From NCBI RefSeq assembly GCF_947503875.1, contig NZ_CANNFH010000007.1, forward strand, positions 116,811 through 180,810: 64,000 bases of DNA. The letters are read 5' to 3'. Within the stretch, counting starts at the first letter, position 1. Every line of letters begins with the position of its first letter. Source of the stretch: an uncultured Polaribacter sp. (GTDB lineage Bacteria; Bacteroidota; Bacteroidia; Flavobacteriales; Flavobacteriaceae). Made by a program: the position numbers and the translations under genes. Below the pieces are notes generated by a model. The model did no database searches and had not been told where the DNA came from. It saw only the letters and a list, made by a program, of their open reading frames with translations. This document shows, in pieces, positions 21,674 to 32,726 of the stretch.

Positions 21674-22807
21674 TTAAATTACAGATTTATAAAAGTCTAT
21701 ATTTTGTTTTAAAATTTTATCATTATCAAATTTCTCTAAAATATGTTTTCTACTATTAATTTCTAAACCTTCCCTATTTTTTTTACTATCCAACAATTTA
21801 ATAATAACTTTCGCCATATTTTCTGATGATTCTTTATTAAACAACAAGGCAGCCTTACTATTCCCTAAAATTTCTTTAAATGGCTCTATATCACTTACTG
21901 CTATTGCCTTACCCATACACATAGCCTCTATTATAGTTAAGCCAAATGATTCAGATATCGAGGGATACACACAAATTGTTGCGCTTTCAATCGCTATAGG
22001 AATTTGCCTGTAAGGCAAAATTCCTTTAAAATGAATTCCCGTTTTTACAATCTCAACGTATTTATTTTTTAAATAGTTTATATATGAATTATTATCTTTA
22101 GATGCCCAATCTCTACCAATAATATCTAAAATAGCTGAAGGATATTTCCGCTTAACTAGCGCAAAAGCTTTTACTAGATTTTCAACTCCTTTTTTTTCAC
22201 AAACTGTACCTATAAATAGTAATTTGTGTTGTTGTTGTTTTTCTGCATCTGCTTTATAAAAATTTTCAATTTTAATACTATTATAAATGATTTCATAATT
22301 AAATTTATAATTCAAATATTGCTGTGTTTGTTTCCCTACATAGTTACTTACAGCCACAAAAAAATCTGCATTCTTAAATGATTTTTTTTCCTGATAGCCC
22401 CTCCATAAAACAGGTTTTTTATGCAACTCTATGGCAAAAAAATGATGCCCACCATGTAATCGAATTACTTTTTTATAAGAGGTTCTTTTAGGAAAAAAAG
22501 CAAAACTTAATTCGCTTCCTTCAACAATATCAATTTTTAAATTATTATTTATTTGAGCTATTTTTTGTATTATCCTTCTGTTTTGATCAAAAAATTTACC
22601 AACTTTCCATTTAGATTTCTTTAATCTAAATACATTAATTCCTGCATCTATTTCGAACTCATTTTTAAAAAGATTATTAATCCCTAAAACGGTAACCTTT
22701 ACACCTTCTAAAATTAGTTTATTGGCCAAAAAATGAACAAAAGTTCCTATTCCACCATGTGAAATATTTTTTTTAGGATACTCATTAGTTAAAAAAACTA
22801 CATGCAT
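21674..22807 (-). CDS. Glycosyltransferase family 4
   Basis: FLTNEYPKKNISHGGIGTFVHFLA, SISESFGLTIIEAMCMGKAIAVSD. Confidence 0.9.
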   Translation of the reverse strand: MHVVFLTNEYPKKNISHGGIGTFVHFLANKLILEGVKVTVLGINNLFKNEFEIDAGINVFRLKKSKWKVGKFFDQNRRIIQKIAQINNNLKIDIVEGSELSFAFFPKRTSYKKVIRLHGGHHFFAIELHKKPVLWRGYQEKKSFKNADFFVAVSNYVGKQTQQYLNYKFNYEIIYNSIKIENFYKADAEKQQQHKLLFIGTVCEKKGVENLVKAFALVKRKYPSAILDIIGRDWASKDNNSYINYLKNKYVEIVKTGIHFKGILPYRQIPIAIESATICVYPSISESFGLTIIEAMCMGKAIAVSDIEPFKEILGNSKAALLFNKESSENMAKVIIKLLDSKKNREGLEINSRKHILEKFDNDKILKQNIDFYKSVI

Positions 22808-24198
22808 TCTTTAATGGCTTTAACTATATTATTCGAATTATTTTCCAGAGGTTCTAAAACAATTCTCTTTAACCATTTCTTTCTATCCTTACCAACTTTA
22901 TTAGGTTCTAATAAACTAAGTATTACTTTTTTTCTAATTTCATCTTTATTATTTACCCATCCAACTGCTTCAATATCTTTTAAAGTTTTAAAATGTTGAA
23001 AATTATAAATATCTTCAACATTCCAAGATACATTGTTAACTGGATTGTAATTAAGATATAAACAAGGTTTATTTAAAACTGCGGCATCATGTGCCATAGT
23101 ACTTCCTAAATTAATAATAGCATCTGAATGGTAAACTGTATTTACTAGTAATTTAATATCGTTGTAAGCTGGATATATAGATGAAAATGAATTTTCTAAA
23201 TCTTTATCTATTCTCCAATCTGGATCAATACAAAATAAAATTTCTTTATATTTATTTATAACTTCATCAAACCTAGAAGATTTATCTACAGGACATCTTC
23301 TAAAAATTATTTGCGGTCTATTTTCTTCTTCAATTTTAGATACCTCTTCACAAACATCTTCTAAATAAGCAGTTTCATAAGGAGAAGTTGTAACATCGTT
23401 TCCGGAAAAACAAATTGTCTTCTTCAAAGGATTTAGACCATATGTCTTAAAAAAAGATTTTTTATCCTTAGAATAGCTTTCGATTGAATAAAACTCAAAT
23501 TGTGGTGTTCCTGTAATTTTTATTTGTGATGATTTTATTTCTTTATACAATAATTCTAATTCTTGTTTCATTAATTCAGACCAAACAAAGTAATAATCAT
23601 ATCTAAAAATTAATCTTGCTTTTGGTATGTTATCCCAAGAATAGATAACTGTTGCTGTTTTAATTTGCATTTTTTTTGCACAAGAAAAAATAGGTGAAGT
23701 TATAGGTGCTCTTTGATGAAGATTTAAAACTACATCTGGTTTGTGTTTTTCGAATATATTTTTTGCTATAACATCTGATTTACTAATTTCTTCATCAAAT
23801 AATTTATCACCAAATTTTATTAATTTATTAGATTTGGATAAAATTGCTCCTAAAATTTCAGCAATAAAATATAAAACCCTTTTTTTGAATCCTTTTTTAT
23901 TTGGACTCCAAAACTTTACTATCGTTTTATTATTTAAAATTTTCTTGTTTTGTAATAATCTAGCATAAGCTAAAGATTCTCTTAAAACTCTTGCTTTTAA
24001 GCCCTCTGTAAAATTGGGTATCTCTATAAATTTATTTAATTCGGGTTTATGTTTTCTAATTTCTTCAATTGCTCCTTTTGTTAATTTATGGCAAATTATA
24101 ATTTCATTATTATCTGCTAAAAGATGATTAACAAATTTAGAATACAAGTAATTTCTTACTCCAACTCCATCTGGTACCACAATTAAAATTTTTTTCAT
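22798..24198 (-). CDS. Uncharacterised GT-B-like surface carbohydrate biosynthesis protein
   Basis: VVPDGVGVRNYLYS; C-terminal NLGSTMAHDAAVLNKPCLYLNYNP resembling a nucleotide-sugar-binding lobe; between GT4 and neuA. Confidence 0.6.
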   Translation of the reverse strand: MKKILIVVPDGVGVRNYLYSKFVNHLLADNNEIIICHKLTKGAIEEIRKHKPELNKFIEIPNFTEGLKARVLRESLAYARLLQNKKILNNKTIVKFWSPNKKGFKKRVLYFIAEILGAILSKSNKLIKFGDKLFDEEISKSDVIAKNIFEKHKPDVVLNLHQRAPITSPIFSCAKKMQIKTATVIYSWDNIPKARLIFRYDYYFVWSELMKQELELLYKEIKSSQIKITGTPQFEFYSIESYSKDKKSFFKTYGLNPLKKTICFSGNDVTTSPYETAYLEDVCEEVSKIEEENRPQIIFRRCPVDKSSRFDEVINKYKEILFCIDPDWRIDKDLENSFSSIYPAYNDIKLLVNTVYHSDAIINLGSTMAHDAAVLNKPCLYLNYNPVNNVSWNVEDIYNFQHFKTLKDIEAVGWVNNKDEIRKKVILSLLEPNKVGKDRKKWLKRIVLEPLENNSNNIVKAIKECM

Positions 24199-24199
24199 G

Positions 24200-24850
24200 T
24201 TATTTTAAATCTTCTAAAGTATCTATATCTAAGCTTGTTTCTGTAGACATTTTATAATAAATTGTTTTGTTTGTAAATAAACGATTATTCTTTAAAAAAT
24301 GTGCAATTGAAATGATATAAATTGCTCCATTAGGTTTATAAACTTCTGGTAATTTTTGTCTTGGATAAAATGGAAAATCATTATTAATAATACCTTTTAA
24401 AAATCCGTTTTCATCAACTCTAAAAGATTTATAAGGGTGATGTTCTAAATCGCAAACACTAATTAACGAATTAGCTTTTGAATTTAGTAAACTCAAAAAA
24501 GAAAGATCAATATCTTCAAAAGTTCTTAGCGGAGATGTGGGCTGTAAAAGCACTAAATAATCGTAATGATTATTGATATTTTCTAAAACATGCGTTAAAA
24601 CTGGCTCTGTTCTAGAATCATCTAAAGCTAATTCCTTTGGTCTTTTTATACAAATAACACCTTTGGTTTTACTTGCATATTCTAAAATTTCATCATCATC
24701 TGATGATACAACAACGTCATTAATATAATTAGCTTTCTTAGCAACGTCTATAGACCATTGTATTAATGGTTTACCTCTAAAATTAATTAAATTCTTTCTT
24801 GGTATCCCTTTAGACCCTCCTCTTGCTGGTATGATTGCTAAAATCTTCAT
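24200..24850 (-). CDS. neuA: CMP-nonulosonate (acylneuraminate) cytidylyltransferase
   Basis: IIPARGGSKGIPRKNL and LQPTSPLR motifs. Confidence 0.92.
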   Translation of the reverse strand: MKILAIIPARGGSKGIPRKNLINFRGKPLIQWSIDVAKKANYINDVVVSSDDDEILEYASKTKGVICIKRPKELALDDSRTEPVLTHVLENINNHYDYLVLLQPTSPLRTFEDIDLSFLSLLNSKANSLISVCDLEHHPYKSFRVDENGFLKGIINNDFPFYPRQKLPEVYKPNGAIYIISIAHFLKNNRLFTNKTIYYKMSTETSLDIDTLEDLK

Positions 24851-24851
24851 A

Positions 24852-25976
24852 TTATAAATCTTGAAATTGTTTCTGGCAATTGACTTCCCAAAATTTATTA
24901 GAACTTAATAATTCTAAGAATAAAGAATCACTATTTCCTTCTCCAAATTCTGAAATTTTATCATTTCTAAAGTCTAACTTATTACTATTATTTATCGCTT
25001 TCAAAATTTGTAATTTCTCCAAAGTAATATTTAAAATTGTATTACCAAATGACCTCTTATTTTGTCTGCTTCCTAAATTTAAAGTAGGTACATTGTAAAA
25101 AGGTGCTTCTCTAACACCAGCACTAGAATTACCAATAATAAATTTAGATTCTTTTAATAATCTTAAGAAATATTCAAATCTTAAAGAAGGAAATATTTTA
25201 ATGTGGTCTTTCTGTTCTAATCTTTTATATTCTTGTAAAATTTCTTCCGTCCCTAAATCATTATTAGGATAAATGACAATGTAATTTAGTTTAGATTCTA
25301 TAAGAACATCCACAAAAATTTTACTTTGTGCTTTTATAGCTTCATATTCTGTAGTAACAGGATGAAACATTGCAATAGCATATTCATCAAAAGGAATATC
25401 ATAATAGTTCTTTACATCTTCCAATTTTGGAAGCTTTTGAGGGTTCATTAAATCTAAATCTGGTGAACCAATAACAAAAATTGAAGACTCTAATTCTCCC
25501 ATTTGTATTAGTCTCTTTTTTGCTTGTGAATTAGAAACCAAATGTAAATGGGACAATTTACTTACAGAATGTCTTATTAGTTCGTCTATTGTTCCAGAAA
25601 TTTCACCTCCTTCTATATGTGCGACTAAAATGTTATTTAGACTACCTACAATTGCACCTGCCAAAGCTTCTACTCTATCGCCATGCACAACTATTAAATC
25701 TGGTTTTTGTATGCCAACATATTCTGAAAAACCTTGTATTGTTTTGGCTAAAGTTCTATCCATATGTTCTGCCCCTACATGGTTTTGAAAAGTAACAATA
25801 TTTTTAAATCCACTTTTGTAAATTTCATTTACAGTTAATCCATATTTGGCATCTAAATGCATTCCTGTTGCGAAAATTTGGATATCAAATTTTAAAGATT
25901 CTTGTGTAATTTTAATTAACGATTTTAGTTTCCCAAAATCTGCACGAGTTCCAGTAAGAAATACTATTTTTTTCAT
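24852..25976 (-). CDS. neuC: UDP-N-acetylglucosamine 2-epimerase (hydrolysing), NeuC/LegG type
   Basis: GTRADFGKLKSL, VVHGDRVEALAGAIVGSLNNILVAHIEGGEISGTIDELIRHSVSKL, IGNSSAGVREAPFYNVPTLNLGSRQ. Confidence 0.93.
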   Translation of the reverse strand: MKKIVFLTGTRADFGKLKSLIKITQESLKFDIQIFATGMHLDAKYGLTVNEIYKSGFKNIVTFQNHVGAEHMDRTLAKTIQGFSEYVGIQKPDLIVVHGDRVEALAGAIVGSLNNILVAHIEGGEISGTIDELIRHSVSKLSHLHLVSNSQAKKRLIQMGELESSIFVIGSPDLDLMNPQKLPKLEDVKNYYDIPFDEYAIAMFHPVTTEYEAIKAQSKIFVDVLIESKLNYIVIYPNNDLGTEEILQEYKRLEQKDHIKIFPSLRFEYFLRLLKESKFIIGNSSAGVREAPFYNVPTLNLGSRQNKRSFGNTILNITLEKLQILKAINNSNKLDFRNDKISEFGEGNSDSLFLELLSSNKFWEVNCQKQFQDL

Positions 25977-26572
25977 TATAATAAAATCATTTTACCAGAT
26001 GTAATTACTTTCGAATTTTCTTTAACATCTTTATTTACCACAACATTAGCGCCTATAATTGAATTATTACCGATGTTTAATTCACCTATAATTGATGAAT
26101 TACAATATAGTGTAACATTATCACCAATAAAATTACCTTTACCAGAACCATTTATCTTATGCCCAATTGTACAACCTTGGTGAATTATAAAACCTTTACC
26201 TATTGTATTTCTACTTCCAATAACTAAACCTTCTCCATGCACTACATAAAAGCCCACATCGATACTATTATTAAAATAAATTTCACAACAACAAACTTCT
26301 TTTAACAACCAATGAATTTGAAATTTTAATGGCTCTAAATTATTTAAATGAATTTCATTACCTAATCTGAATAAAAAAATAGCTAATTCATTGTTATTAG
26401 AACAAATATTTTTAAGAATTTCTGTTTTAGTCTTACTTTTAAAGTGATATTGAACATCTTCTATTGTTTTTTTAAAAGCAGTTTCTATAATAAAACTGGG
26501 AATTAAAATTGATTTATAAACTTTTAATTGTAAGAATTTCACAAAATCTCTAATCTCTTTTTCTTCTTCCAT
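25976..26572 (-). CDS. Hexapeptide acyltransferase with serine-acetyltransferase-like N-terminus
   Basis: VVHGEGLVIGSRNTIGKGFIIHQGCTIGHK hexapeptide repeats. Confidence 0.8.
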   Translation of the reverse strand: MEEEKEIRDFVKFLQLKVYKSILIPSFIIETAFKKTIEDVQYHFKSKTKTEILKNICSNNNELAIFLFRLGNEIHLNNLEPLKFQIHWLLKEVCCCEIYFNNSIDVGFYVVHGEGLVIGSRNTIGKGFIIHQGCTIGHKINGSGKGNFIGDNVTLYCNSSIIGELNIGNNSIIGANVVVNKDVKENSKVITSGKMILL

Positions 26573-26589
26573 AGTTTAATGGTATCAAC

Positions 26590-27633
26590 CTAATTAAAAT
26601 CACTAAAAACTAAATGTTTATCATTATTAATATTAGTAGTTGCCTTTCTGCCTAATATTGAATTGAAATGTTCTGCTAAAACTTCTCCTGTTCCTGGTCT
26701 TTTTACCCAAATATTATCTTTCGTAAAAAGTTCTCCCTTTTTTATGGGTTTTATTGTAACTACAGTGGCAAAAGCAAAATCTATAGTAACTTGTTCTTCT
26801 TTGGCGGGTTCTTTTGTTCCTCCACGCATTTGCCAAATTAAATTACTTCCTTCAATCAATTCTTTGCAATCGTTCTCATCCATAGAGCAAACAATATCTG
26901 GGCCTGTTCTTTGTTTATGGTCTGTAAAATGACGCTCTACAATTGATGCGCCAAGAGCAACTGCACCCAAACAAGCATGATTAGTTAGTGTGTGATCTGA
27001 TAAACCAAAAACATTTTTAGGAAAGGCCTCAGATAATTCTTGCATTGCACCAAAACGAACCAAATGCACTGGTGTTGGATATAAATTTGTAGTATGTAAT
27101 AACGCTAAAGGTACGTTTGCTTTCTCAAAAATTTCAACAGCTTTGGCTACACTTTCTATGGTATTCATGCCTGTACTCAAAATTACAGGTTTGTTAAATG
27201 TAGCAATGTGTTCTAATAATGGATAGTTATTACATTCTCCAGAACCTATTTTATAGGCTGCAACATTCATTCTTTCTAACCTTTCTGATGCTGCTCTAGA
27301 AAATGGTGTAGATATAAAAATCATGCCTTTACTTTCTACATAATTTTTCAAAGCAATTTCTTCCTCTTCATTTAAAGCACAGCGTTTCATAATTTCATAA
27401 ATAGAAACATCTGCATTTCCTGGAATTACTTTCTTTGCAGCACCACTCATTTCATCCGCTACAATATGAGTTTGGTGTTTTACGCACTCTGCACCTGCTC
27501 TAAAAGCAGCATCTACCATTTCCTTGGCTACTTTTAAAGAACCTTCGTGATTGATACCTATTTCAGCTATTACAAAGGGTGGATAATCTATGCCCACTTT
27601 TCTGTCTTGTATTTCTATAAATTGATTATTCAT
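26590..27633 (-). CDS. neuB: N-acetylneuraminate/nonulosonate synthase (with SAF domain)
   Basis: [43 protein letters not shown]-terminal SAF region. Confidence 0.95.
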   Translation of the reverse strand: MNNQFIEIQDRKVGIDYPPFVIAEIGINHEGSLKVAKEMVDAAFRAGAECVKHQTHIVADEMSGAAKKVIPGNADVSIYEIMKRCALNEEEEIALKNYVESKGMIFISTPFSRAASERLERMNVAAYKIGSGECNNYPLLEHIATFNKPVILSTGMNTIESVAKAVEIFEKANVPLALLHTTNLYPTPVHLVRFGAMQELSEAFPKNVFGLSDHTLTNHACLGAVALGASIVERHFTDHKQRTGPDIVCSMDENDCKELIEGSNLIWQMRGGTKEPAKEEQVTIDFAFATVVTIKPIKKGELFTKDNIWVKRPGTGEVLAEHFNSILGRKATTNINNDKHLVFSDFN

Positions 27634-28213
27634 ATATACTTTCCTTATTTTTAAAATGTTTAAAAAATAATGGTTTTAAATCTTCTAATTCTTTTCCTTT
27701 TTTGTTCCACCAATCTAATTCTTCAATTTCTTTAATAATTGAATCTTTAAATCTCTTTTTTATTTTTTCTGCTGGAACACCTCCAACAATTGTGTAAGGT
27801 TCTACATCTTTAGTTACTACTGCTCCTGCTGCTAAAACAGCTCCATTACCAATTTTTACATTACCAACTATCGTTACATTATGTCCAATCCAGACATCAT
27901 TTCCAATTACAATTTTTTCATTTTTTTTTAGATTATGCAATTCACCATCAAACAAATTTTTATTAATATAGGTAGTCATATAGTTTAATGGATGGTTATT
28001 TGATATAATTGCAACATCAAAACCTAGCTGACAATATTTCCCTATTTCTACATCACCTTGAATAACATTATTGTAACCTAATGTTGTAGCCCAACCAATT
28101 CTAATATTTCCGGAAAAATTACATCTATCTGCTATTGCGTTTTTACCTTCAAACTTTACGTTTTGTAAACCTCTTGAAAAACCAAAAGTTTTCACGTTTT
28201 CATACTTCTCCAA
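27626..28213 (-). CDS. CatB/Vat-like hexapeptide acyltransferase
   Basis: [47 protein letters not shown]. Confidence 0.9.
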   Translation of the reverse strand: MEKYENVKTFGFSRGLQNVKFEGKNAIADRCNFSGNIRIGWATTLGYNNVIQGDVEIGKYCQLGFDVAIISNNHPLNYMTTYINKNLFDGELHNLKKNEKIVIGNDVWIGHNVTIVGNVKIGNGAVLAAGAVVTKDVEPYTIVGGVPAEKIKKRFKDSIIKEIEELDWWNKKGKELEDLKPLFFKHFKNKESIYE

Positions 28214-28271
28214 AGAATTAAGAAAAAAATATAATATTTTTTTTTATAGAAAGGCGTAAATTAAAAATCAT

Positions 28272-29270
28272 CTACTTTAATTTTATGAATTTTACTTTTT
28301 TTAAAAATCCAATAATTTTCAATCTTATCCTATAAGGAATGATACGTAAAATTAAGTTTGCTTTTGCAGATGGCAAACTATCAAAAGAAAAATCATCTTC
28401 TTTAAAAGTGCTTATTTCATCTAACTTAGTTAAGGTCCAGTCTTTTTCTAAAACGTTACCCATGTGCCAAACGTATGATTTTGGGGAAGATAATTTTAAA
28501 AGGCCTGTTTTATTGAATGGAATATCTAAATAAAGTGCTTCTGACCCGCCTGAAGCGAATTTATTTGAGTTTTCCATAGGAACAAAGTTTAAAGTGGGTG
28601 TTTTTTTTATAGTACAACAAAAATGACCTGCGCCCATAATATAATTATGATTTTCTAAAGTAAGTATTTTACTTTCTAACATTTGTACAGTAAATTCTTC
28701 AGGTTTACCAATGCTTTTATGAAAATGTATTAAATCTTTTCTAGAACAAACTTCTTCTGTTTTTTTATTTTGAAAAAACAAAATATTTAAATTTGACAAT
28801 AAAGTAGATTCTGAATAGCCATAATTTTGAGGTGTTGGATTCATTGAAATAAAACCTGCATTTGGCACATTCTTAAACATAGTATAAGTCTGTTTGAGCC
28901 ATCCTTTGTCAAAAAAAACATCGGCATCAGAGTAGGTTATAAATTTCTCAAAAGATGCTCTAGTTTCTGCAATAATAGCATTCATTTTACCTACATTTTC
29001 TTTATTAAAAATAGCCCTATCAATTTTATTGTCTTGCTTTAAACTATAAATATAATTGTTAACTTCTTTACAAGATGCGTTAGAAATTATAGATATTACC
29101 GTGTCAGAATTGATAGTTTTTAATAAGGATTCTACACAAACTTTAAATACATTTAGTGAATCTTTAAAATACCCTTCAAAATTTGGTATATATACAGGTA
29201 TTATCACCCTATGAGAAATGCTTTTAGCATTTATCGTCTTATGGTTATTTGGATTAACTCCTTTACGCAT
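28272..29270 (-). CDS. Glycosyltransferase family 2
   Basis: RVIIPVYIPNFEGYF, FITYSDADVFFDKGWL. Confidence 0.8.
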   Translation of the reverse strand: MRKGVNPNNHKTINAKSISHRVIIPVYIPNFEGYFKDSLNVFKVCVESLLKTINSDTVISIISNASCKEVNNYIYSLKQDNKIDRAIFNKENVGKMNAIIAETRASFEKFITYSDADVFFDKGWLKQTYTMFKNVPNAGFISMNPTPQNYGYSESTLLSNLNILFFQNKKTEEVCSRKDLIHFHKSIGKPEEFTVQMLESKILTLENHNYIMGAGHFCCTIKKTPTLNFVPMENSNKFASGGSEALYLDIPFNKTGLLKLSSPKSYVWHMGNVLEKDWTLTKLDEISTFKEDDFSFDSLPSAKANLILRIIPYRIRLKIIGFLKKVKFIKLK

Positions 29271-29272
29271 AG

Positions 29273-30211
29273 TTATACTCTAAAAAAGTTATTTAATTTA
29301 AGTTTATTATAAAGCTGTTGTTTTGAAACCACAACATTTTCACTAGAAAACTCTTCAAAGTTAATATTACTTTTTAACTGTACATCATGATAATGCATCA
29401 TAAACATATTTGTTTTCTTATCTAAATACGTTCTAGGTATTTCTTCTTTTGCTATCATAATTTCATGAATTTTTTCTGAAATCCTTGGTTTACCAATTGA
29501 ATATTTGAGACCAAATTCCTCTTTGTAAATTTCAAAAAGATCAGAGACTTTAAAACTAGGAATGTTTGGTATGATATTAAAACCAGTAAAATTAAAAGAG
29601 TTTTGAATTAAACTAATAGCTTCATCCACATCAATCATAAAACGAGTCATATCTTTAGAATATAACTTAAGTTCATAATTATTTTTAATTGAATCTAGTA
29701 TCAAAGGAATTATACTACCAGTTGAGTTTAAAACATTGCCATAAATAGCGGTAGTTAATTTCACATTAGATTCCTCAGCGTTTACAATAAAAGCTTCACC
29801 ACCAATAAACTTCATTGCACCATATAAAGTTGTAGCTGCTCTACTTTTATCTGATGAGATAAAGCAAGCTGCTTTAAAATTGTTTTCCTCTGCTACCTTT
29901 CTTGAATTGGTAGCTCCATTTATTATTGTTCTTATAGCAATATCTACATTTTGATCGACAGCCTCAATTTGTTTTAGAGAGGCAGCAAAAATACCATGTG
30001 TATGACCTTTAGCAGCTCTATTCATGTGATTAAAATCTGCAACGTCACCAATAATGCACTTTATCTTTGGAAATTGTTTCTTCAAAAAATAGTGTTTCGC
30101 TTCATCACGACTATAAACCGTAATTTCTGCATTACCATAATAACTTTTTACAATTTCTTTTCCCAAAAAACCTGCTCCTCCAGTAATAAATAATTTCATA
30201 TTATTAGTCAT
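29273..30211 (-). CDS. NAD-dependent SDR, polysaccharide biosynthesis (UDP-GlcNAc dehydratase-like)
   Basis: ITGGAGFLGKEIVKSYYG, SSDKSRAATTLYGAMKFIGGEAF. Confidence 0.85.
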   Translation of the reverse strand: MTNNMKLFITGGAGFLGKEIVKSYYGNAEITVYSRDEAKHYFLKKQFPKIKCIIGDVADFNHMNRAAKGHTHGIFAASLKQIEAVDQNVDIAIRTIINGATNSRKVAEENNFKAACFISSDKSRAATTLYGAMKFIGGEAFIVNAEESNVKLTTAIYGNVLNSTGSIIPLILDSIKNNYELKLYSKDMTRFMIDVDEAISLIQNSFNFTGFNIIPNIPSFKVSDLFEIYKEEFGLKYSIGKPRISEKIHEIMIAKEEIPRTYLDKKTNMFMMHYHDVQLKSNINFEEFSSENVVVSKQQLYNKLKLNNFFRV

Positions 30212-30905
30212 TCATATAACTTTTAAGTGTAGTTAGCAATTCAAAATCAAAACTACTTTTTATAATAAGAGATTTATTAGAAATGTATTGATGATATAAA
30301 TTATAAATTTTTTCATGTAATTTTAACAGATGAATTTTTTGGGTGTTAAAATTAACATTATTTCTAAACTGTAAGATTGCATTTATTGCTTTATTTATAT
30401 AAATTAATTCAAAATCTACATTATTAATAATACTCTTCTTTTCTAAAATAATATCATTACAAAAATTTGCAACAACAGAGGTGTGATAAGGTTTTGCAAA
30501 GGGTCCAAAAATGTTGGGAAACACCAATTTCACGTATTCAGTTTCCCATTCTTCACAAATATTTTTTAAATAATCACTAGAATGTCTTTTCGATTCTCCA
30601 TAAAAAGTGTCTTTTTTTTCATGTATAGAGCTCGTAAACAACATATTAGATTTTAAATTAAATTTTTTTAATGTTTCTATTAAATGAGTATTTATTTTTA
30701 TATTCTCATTAACAATTAATTTCTCTGGCGTTACTCTGTGAACTGATGCCAAATGAATTACATAATCTAATTTATCTGGTATATAAGGGTAAATAATATC
30801 ATTATATCTACTTAAATAAAAGACATTAAACTTATTTAATAAACTTAATCGATTAATTAAATTTATACCTATAAAACCATTAGAACCTGTTATTAATAAA
30901 TTCAT
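30204..30905 (-). CDS. NAD-dependent epimerase/dehydratase
   Basis: LITGSNGFIGINLINRL Rossmann motif, YGESKRHSSDYL. Confidence 0.85.
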   Translation of the reverse strand: MNLLITGSNGFIGINLINRLSLLNKFNVFYLSRYNDIIYPYIPDKLDYVIHLASVHRVTPEKLIVNENIKINTHLIETLKKFNLKSNMLFTSSIHEKKDTFYGESKRHSSDYLKNICEEWETEYVKLVFPNIFGPFAKPYHTSVVANFCNDIILEKKSIINNVDFELIYINKAINAILQFRNNVNFNTQKIHLLKLHEKIYNLYHQYISNKSLIIKSSFDFELLTTLKSYMND

Positions 30906-30909
30906 GGCT

Positions 30910-31800
30910 TTACCTCTTTATTATTATAAAAACTAGTAATTTAAAATTTCTATATTTTAAAAACCATAACTTATTTAATTTGTGCAAAACATATAGGCTT
31001 TTAAAAACACCTTTTTTTATTATTTTAATCTGATTTTCAGATAAACTTTGTATAAAGATTTTGTAATTTTTAGTTGTTATTATTTTTTGTTTCAAAAAAT
31101 CATCCAAAAAAGTTTTCATAAATAGGTTTAATTCTAAATACAATTTTTGATTTACTTTAGAATTATTTTCTTCATGAATTCTATATTTTGTTAAAGGTAA
31201 ATCTAAATAATAAAATTTAGTAAAAAAAGAAGCTCTTGCCCAATATTCAACATCTTCTCCTGCAGCTTTCATTTTTTCATTAAAATAACCTATTTCTTTT
31301 ATTAATTTAGTTCTTGTAAGCGGATAATCACTAATGGTCCAATTACCTATCATTCTCTTAGAAATTGTACCATGCTTAACTTTTGGTGTTCCTGGTTTTC
31401 CAACAAATTTATGCAAACTTTTACCATCTAAATCAATTAGTTCACAATAACAATGCACCAATCCATATTCAGGTTTATTTTCTAAAATATCAACCATTAG
31501 TTCTAACCTATTTTCTACCCATAAATCGTCGTCATCTAAAAAAGCGATATATTTACCTTTAGCCTTATCAATACCAATATTTCTAGGTTTACAAGGTGAA
31601 CCTGTGTTACTAATTTTAATGTAATTTACTTTATCAAAGGAAGCACATAGTAGTTCGTTATCTTTGCCAGAAGAGCCATCATCTACTACCCAAACCTCTA
31701 TATTTTTGTAGGTTTGTGAAATAACAGACACTAAAGTCTGTTTTAATAATAGGGTTCTATTAAATGTAGGTATTACAATACTAACTAAAGGTGCTTTCAT
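30910..31800 (-). CDS. Glycosyltransferase family 2
   Basis: VSIVIPTFNRTLLLKQTLVSVISQTYKNIEVWVVDDGSSG, FLDDDDLW. Confidence 0.92.
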   Translation of the reverse strand: MKAPLVSIVIPTFNRTLLLKQTLVSVISQTYKNIEVWVVDDGSSGKDNELLCASFDKVNYIKISNTGSPCKPRNIGIDKAKGKYIAFLDDDDLWVENRLELMVDILENKPEYGLVHCYCELIDLDGKSLHKFVGKPGTPKVKHGTISKRMIGNWTISDYPLTRTKLIKEIGYFNEKMKAAGEDVEYWARASFFTKFYYLDLPLTKYRIHEENNSKVNQKLYLELNLFMKTFLDDFLKQKIITTKNYKIFIQSLSENQIKIIKKGVFKSLYVLHKLNKLWFLKYRNFKLLVFIIIKR

Positions 31801-32726
31801 TTTAGTATCTTATTAAGAATTCTTTTAAAACCAAAAGAAATAAACTCTAAATAATAATTAAGAATTTTGAAAGGTGCTTTATCGATTGTTTTTAAAGCTT
31901 TGGTGTCTAAAACTTGGTTTTTATGTTTCCAAATATAGTATTTAATATAATGCTTTATAAACTTTTTGTATTTAGACTGTTGATTAAACATATTTAAATA
32001 AGCGGCTTTTTCATAATAAACTGAACCTTGTCTAAATTTGGTTATTTTAGTGGAAGTAGAATCATCATGTCTTCTAAAATAGTTCAACTCAATATTTAAA
32101 AAAACAAATGTATTGTGCTCTAATAAATAAGTCCATAAAAAAATATCTGATGCTTGTTTAAACTTAAAAATGTCTGATGGTATTTTTTCTTTTGGTTTTT
32201 TAAAAACAACACTGCTTCCATTTGTAATGTAAGTGTTAAAAGGCATCCCATTCATAAATACGTCTGATGTAAACAATTTATAAGAATCTATGTCTACATT
32301 TAAATCGCTTGTTCTTTTAGTAGAATTATACAAATAGTTTTCATTTTCATCTACATAATTACTGCCACAAAAGGATAAGGCTGCATTTGTTTTTTCTAAC
32401 ACTGCTAATTGCTTTTCTAAAAATTGAGGATCTGAATAATCATCAGTTTCAGCAATCCAAATGTATTTTGTTTTGGCTAATGTTATTCCTTTTTCCCAAG
32501 AAGTATAGCCACTGCCAGAGTTTTCTTTATTCACAATAAAGTGAGCAATTTTTGAGCTATGTTTTAACTGAAATTCTCTTAAAATTTTTAGACTATCGTC
32601 TTTAGAGCAGTCTTCAATAATAATCAACTCCCAATTTGTATACGTTTGATGTACAATAGAAGTTAATCTTTTGCGTAAAAATTTGCCATGATTATAGCTT
32701 GGTATTATAATGGTTACTACATCCAT
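31797..32726 (-). CDS. Glycosyltransferase family 2
   Basis: VTIIIPSYNHGKFLRKRLTSIVHQTYTNWELIIIEDCSKDDS. Confidence 0.92.
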   Translation of the reverse strand: MDVVTIIIPSYNHGKFLRKRLTSIVHQTYTNWELIIIEDCSKDDSLKILREFQLKHSSKIAHFIVNKENSGSGYTSWEKGITLAKTKYIWIAETDDYSDPQFLEKQLAVLEKTNAALSFCGSNYVDENENYLYNSTKRTSDLNVDIDSYKLFTSDVFMNGMPFNTYITNGSSVVFKKPKEKIPSDIFKFKQASDIFLWTYLLEHNTFVFLNIELNYFRRHDDSTSTKITKFRQGSVYYEKAAYLNMFNQQSKYKKFIKHYIKYYIWKHKNQVLDTKALKTIDKAPFKILNYYLEFISFGFKRILNKILK

